A stretch of DNA of 64,000 nucleotides from Desulfomarina profundi. GTDB taxonomy: Bacteria; Desulfobacterota; Desulfobulbia; Desulfobulbales; Desulfocapsaceae. Location of the stretch: contig NZ_AP024086.1 of assembly GCF_019703855.1 (NCBI RefSeq), forward strand, positions 3,988,501 to 4,052,500. The letters run 5' to 3'. Below are positions 61,532 to 64,000 of this stretch, piece after piece; position 1 is the first letter of the stretch; every line of letters starts with the position of its first letter. The notes beneath the pieces are model-generated. The model saw nothing but the letters and a program-made list of their open reading frames with translations. It was not told where the DNA came from and searched no databases. The translations under genes and the position numbers were made by a program.

Positions 61532-62185
61532 CCGTGACTCCACTTTTTTGTGGCAAGATCAGGATTGCTTCCATTGCAGGAAGCGCTGGGATACGATCTT
61601 GCTAGCAGTTTATTTTCACAAGAAAGAAATTTAATTTTAGAGGGAATTACAGATTACTGGTATATTGAAGCGACTGCCGAGATATTGAGGGAGGCTAAAC
61701 TCTCAAACTTGAATAACAAAATTGCTTTGGTGTTTGCAAATTCAGCTGGTAAAGTCGTCTATTATGCGACAATTCTCCACGCTCATAATCTTAAAGTGGC
61801 GGCTCTATTAGATTCGGATGCAGCAGGAGATCAAGCCGCTAATCAAGAAAATCTTGTTCATGCTTTAGGGAATAAAAATATTCTACGAACCAAAGATTAT
61901 TGCACAGATATTCCAAAAGCTGAAATCGAGGATCTTTTGAGGCAAACTCTAATTAGAATTGTAGCAGATGAGTTCGGTGACGATGTTTCAGAGCTTGCAG
62001 ACCAGCAACCAAATAGACCCATTATTGACTTATTCTCAAAAGAAGTATCAAGTTTTTCAAAATATAAATTAGCAAAAGCTTATGTCAGATGGACAAGAAG
62101 TCATAATGCAAAAGATTTAGAAGAAAATGAAATAGAAAAATGGGGTAAATTGATAGTTACGATCAATAAGGTATTGAAATAGATC

Positions 62186-62257
62186 ACATAACAAATCACT
62201 GCACTGGATTTTTACTCCGCTGCGCTCCGTAAAAACCAGTGAGTTCAAACGTTCAAG
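62186..62257 (+). other. attC-like recombination site of cassette 2
   Basis: 72 bp. First arm ACATAAC, last arm GTTCAAG; internal arms CACTGCACTGG and CCAGTGAGTTCAAAC pair with extra unpaired bases, and the centre TTTTTACTCCGCTGCGCTCC then GTAAAAA forms a stem-loop with the CGCTGCGCTCC loop seen in many attC sites. It begins four bases after the OLD gene stop. The last arm is an imperfect GTTRRRY, so the right border is less certain. Confidence 0.72.
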
Positions 62258-62369
62258 CTGTAGAAAAAGTCAACAAAACAAATTAACTACTGAATAATAC
62301 GTGTAAAAATGTTATACTGCTGTCGCAAATTGATCGAAATACCCCTTACCTTCGATAAATGGAGCTGCA

Positions 62370-63923
62370 ATGGCACGGTATAAACCTTATTCCTATGCTC
62401 AGGGCAAGTTCATTCCCATCCATTTTGCAAATCAGATCCTTCCCGGCACATTTGAATATACGCTGAATTATCTCATTGATCATGAACTTGATCTTTCCAT
62501 CTTTAATGATCGCTATCACAATGATGATTCCGGTGCCCCGGCCTATGATCCGAAGATTCTGCTTAAAATCATTCTCTTTGCCTATTCCAGAGGGATTGTG
62601 AGCAGCCGTAAAATAGAGAGAGCCTGTCGTGAGAATGTAATCTTTATGGCACTGTCTGCCGACAGTCGTCCCCATTTCACCACAATTGCAGATTTTATTT
62701 CCAGCATGGACAAGGAAATAGTCTCACTGTTTCTTGAAGTACTTCTGGTTTGCGATGAACAGAAATTGATCGGCAGAGAGATGTTTGCCATTGACGGCTG
62801 CAAAATGCCCAGCAACGCCTCTGTTACCTGGAGCGGAACCAGGGCTGATTTTCAGAAAAAAGTAACGAAGATGGAAACAGCTATAGCAAATATGGTCAAC
62901 CACCATCATATGAATGACCAGGAAAAGAGTGATGAAAATATCAAAGAGAAAAAAGAAAAATATGTAAAATCCCTGCGTAAAAATATAAAGAAGGTACGGA
63001 AATGGCTGGATAATAATGATGATCGGAGAGGAAAAGGCAAAAGACCTGTCAAATCCAATATTACCGACAATGAATCCGCCAAGATGAAGACCTCAAAAGG
63101 TGTTATCCAGGGCTATAACGGTGTTACCGCCGTGGACAGTAAAACCCAGGTGATAGTAGCCGCCGAAGCCTATGGTCAAGGCAGTGAGCAGGACCTGCTG
63201 GAACCGATGATAGACAAAATCAGCGAAAATTTACAGGAAACCGGAAAAGACAACGATGTCTTTAAAGATGCAAAACTCCTGGCAGACAGCGGATACCATG
63301 CAAATAAAAATATGGAGATGCTGGCAGAAAAAGAGATAGACGCGTATGTAGCCGATAACCAGTTCAGAAAACGGGATCCCAGGTTCAAAGATTACGGCAG
63401 ATATAAGGATCGAACAAGAAAAGAACGGGCCAAACGAGAAGGCAGAAAGAACCTCTTTGTACCTGCTGATTTTACCTTTCCCGAAGATCTGAGTTACTGT
63501 ATCTGTCCTGCCGGGAAACGGCTCTATAGAAGTGGTGGGAATATCTTTACCAAAGGCCATCATTCTGTCCGGTTCCAGGCACCCCAATCCGCCTGTGTTC
63601 CCTGCAAACTGAGGTCAAAATGTCTTCGCTATCCTGATCGCACCAAAACACGTCAGGTTGCCTATTTTACTGGGCGCATGGATAAAAAGAAGAAAACCAG
63701 TTGTGCAGAAAAGATGAAGCGAAAAATAGATTCAGCCGCTGGCAGGGCCATCTATTCCATGCGATTGGCAATAGGAGAACCACCTTTTGCCCATATCAGA
63801 TCAACAATCGGTCTGAACAGGTTCACCCTGAGATCGAAAAAGAAGGTGAATATCCAGTGGAACCTTTTCTGCATTATCCATAACCTTAAAAAGGTGCATG
63901 CATATGGAATGGGTTTTGTGTAG
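62370..63923 (+). CDS. IS1182-family transposase
   Basis: A 517-residue transposase. The N-terminal DUF772-type domain (FIPIHFANQILPGTFEYTLNYLIDHE, YDPKILLKIILFAYSRGI) and the DDE core with FAIDGCKMPSNAS and LADSGYHANKNM, then CPAGKRLYRSGG and the Cys-rich CVPCKLRSKCLRYP segment, match the IS1182 family. Start ATG 62370. I could not find its left inverted repeat in 62252-62369, and the right end may lie beyond the window. It borders the right edge of the cassette island. Confidence 0.88.
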   Translation: MARYKPYSYAQGKFIPIHFANQILPGTFEYTLNYLIDHELDLSIFNDRYHNDDSGAPAYDPKILLKIILFAYSRGIVSSRKIERACRENVIFMALSADSRPHFTTIADFISSMDKEIVSLFLEVLLVCDEQKLIGREMFAIDGCKMPSNASVTWSGTRADFQKKVTKMETAIANMVNHHHMNDQEKSDENIKEKKEKYVKSLRKNIKKVRKWLDNNDDRRGKGKRPVKSNITDNESAKMKTSKGVIQGYNGVTAVDSKTQVIVAAEAYGQGSEQDLLEPMIDKISENLQETGKDNDVFKDAKLLADSGYHANKNMEMLAEKEIDAYVADNQFRKRDPRFKDYGRYKDRTRKERAKREGRKNLFVPADFTFPEDLSYCICPAGKRLYRSGGNIFTKGHHSVRFQAPQSACVPCKLRSKCLRYPDRTKTRQVAYFTGRMDKKKKTSCAEKMKRKIDSAAGRAIYSMRLAIGEPPFAHIRSTIGLNRFTLRSKKKVNIQWNLFCIIHNLKKVHAYGMGFV

Positions 63924-64000
63924 ATTGCTGGAAAATGGTTAGGAAAAGCTGGAAATTGGTGAGATAAATTGCTTTATTGAGGATGTTAGAGAAAAAAGTA

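Larger units (their letters stand above)
60282..61561 (+). mobile_element. IS3-family insertion sequence, complete
   Basis: 1,280 bp. Left end TGATCATGCTATGAAATAGT and right end (complement) TGATCTTGCCACAAAAAAGT form imperfect inverted repeats of about 25 bp. The target GGA is duplicated at 60279-60281 and 61562-61564. It encodes OrfA and OrfB joined by a -1 frameshift signal. Joining the flanks restores the OLD reading frame exactly. Confidence 0.93.
58881..62182 (+). pseudogene. OLD-family ATPase/TOPRIM nuclease, disrupted by IS
   Basis: Reconstructed length 672 residues. The N-terminal part (58881-60281) has the AAA/ABC-like ATPase: Walker A GPNEAGKT (31-38), Walker B ENAILLLDEPGMSLHGL and the switch His in TIFTTHSPFLVGP. 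The insertion comes right after codon 467 (Gly), and TGA, the first three bases of the IS, is the stop. The distal part (61565-62182) continues in frame as LLPLQEALGYDLASSLF and holds the TOPRIM motifs NLILEGITDYWYIEA (Glu) and ALLDSDAAGD (DxD). OLD nucleases such as P2 OLD and GajA act against phages. No GajB-type helicase is nearby. AAAGGAGA precedes ATG 58881. The gene is recently broken, since the two halves are otherwise intact. Confidence 0.87.
58828..62251 (+). mobile_element. Putative integron gene cassette 2, interrupted by an IS3-family element
   Basis: The cassette begins TTATGTG after the G at 58827 and ends at G62251. Its own attC starts CACATAAC (62185-62192), the exact complement of GTTATGTG at its left border. 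Removing the 1,280-bp IS and one copy of the 3-bp duplication leaves 2,141 bp with one gene starting 53 bp inside, the same layout as cassette 1. Confidence 0.72.

Noticed and set aside
58881-62182. Gabija system (GajA plus GajB)
   Set aside because: The OLD-type nuclease is present, but no UvrD/GajB-like helicase follows; the cassette ends directly after the gene.
62252-62369. Left inverted repeat of the IS1182-family element
   Set aside because: No sequence here matches the complement of the region after the transposase; the right end may lie beyond position 64000, so the element borders cannot be set.
1-64000. CRISPR arrays, tRNA or rRNA genes
   Set aside because: No regularly spaced short repeats, no cloverleaf-like sequences and no rRNA motifs were seen on reading both strands.

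Overview
The window looks like a chromosomal stretch of an anaerobic Desulfobacterota bacterium, most likely a sulfate reducer or sulfur disproportionator near the Desulfobulbales. This is inferred from gene content: a TusA/MvhD/HdrA/HdrA/QmoC-like electron-transfer cluster, a complete Rnf complex with its flavin transferase, a class III (anaerobic) ribonucleotide reductase behind a cobalamin riboswitch, TRAP and peptide ABC uptake, and no aerobic respiratory genes. No rRNA, tRNA or CRISPR array was seen.

Layout. 0-5.7 kb: sulfur carrier plus heterodisulfide-reductase/Qmo-type flavo-iron-sulfur proteins and a membrane cytochrome b subunit, all on the + strand. 5.8-14 kb: hslO, a chalcone-isomerase-like protein, a cupin, an EamA transporter, a 5'-nucleotidase-like phosphoesterase and riboswitch-controlled nrdDG. 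14.5-22.9 kb: a dihydroorotate-dehydrogenase-like protein, then rnfC-D-G-E-A-B and apbE. RnfA carries an unusual N-terminal exported beta-domain. 23-31.6 kb: a GlrK/QseG/GlrR-like three-component system, small proteins, an Asp/Glu racemase and a LytS/LytR pair. 31.8-37.7 kb: a TRAP transporter for a small organic acid, a ModF-like double ABC ATPase, a wax-synthase-like MBOAT protein and a PagL-like lipid A deacylase. 37.8-43.8 kb: dppABCDF and a thioesterase. 44-56.4 kb: PilZ, DJ-1, DHFR, NfeD/stomatin, CBS, DnaJ, a membrane-anchored FAD oxidoreductase, DUF547 and threonine aldolase genes.

56.7-62.25 kb is an AT-rich accessory island. I read it as two consecutive integron gene cassettes, because each unit starts with GTT plus bases complementary to the first arm of an attC-like site at its own 3' end. 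Cassette 1 encodes an AAA/STAND-like ATPase. Cassette 2 encodes an OLD-family ATPase/TOPRIM nuclease that is cut by an IS3-family element (1,280 bp, 3-bp duplication). An IS1182-family transposase follows at the window end. Both cassette genes resemble anti-phage genes, so this is the most interesting part of the window.

Two other structural themes stand out. A MITE-like repeat with termini TA(A/G)CCCG(C/T)ATTT(C/T)TCAT is scattered between 5.8 and 29 kb and repeatedly supplies the stop codon of the adjacent gene. Between 28.5 and 48.4 kb nine genes are broken by an apparent one-base deletion, each in a G or C homopolymer. That uniformity points to sequencing or assembly error rather than nine pseudogenes, so I give the restored full-length coordinates for these genes.
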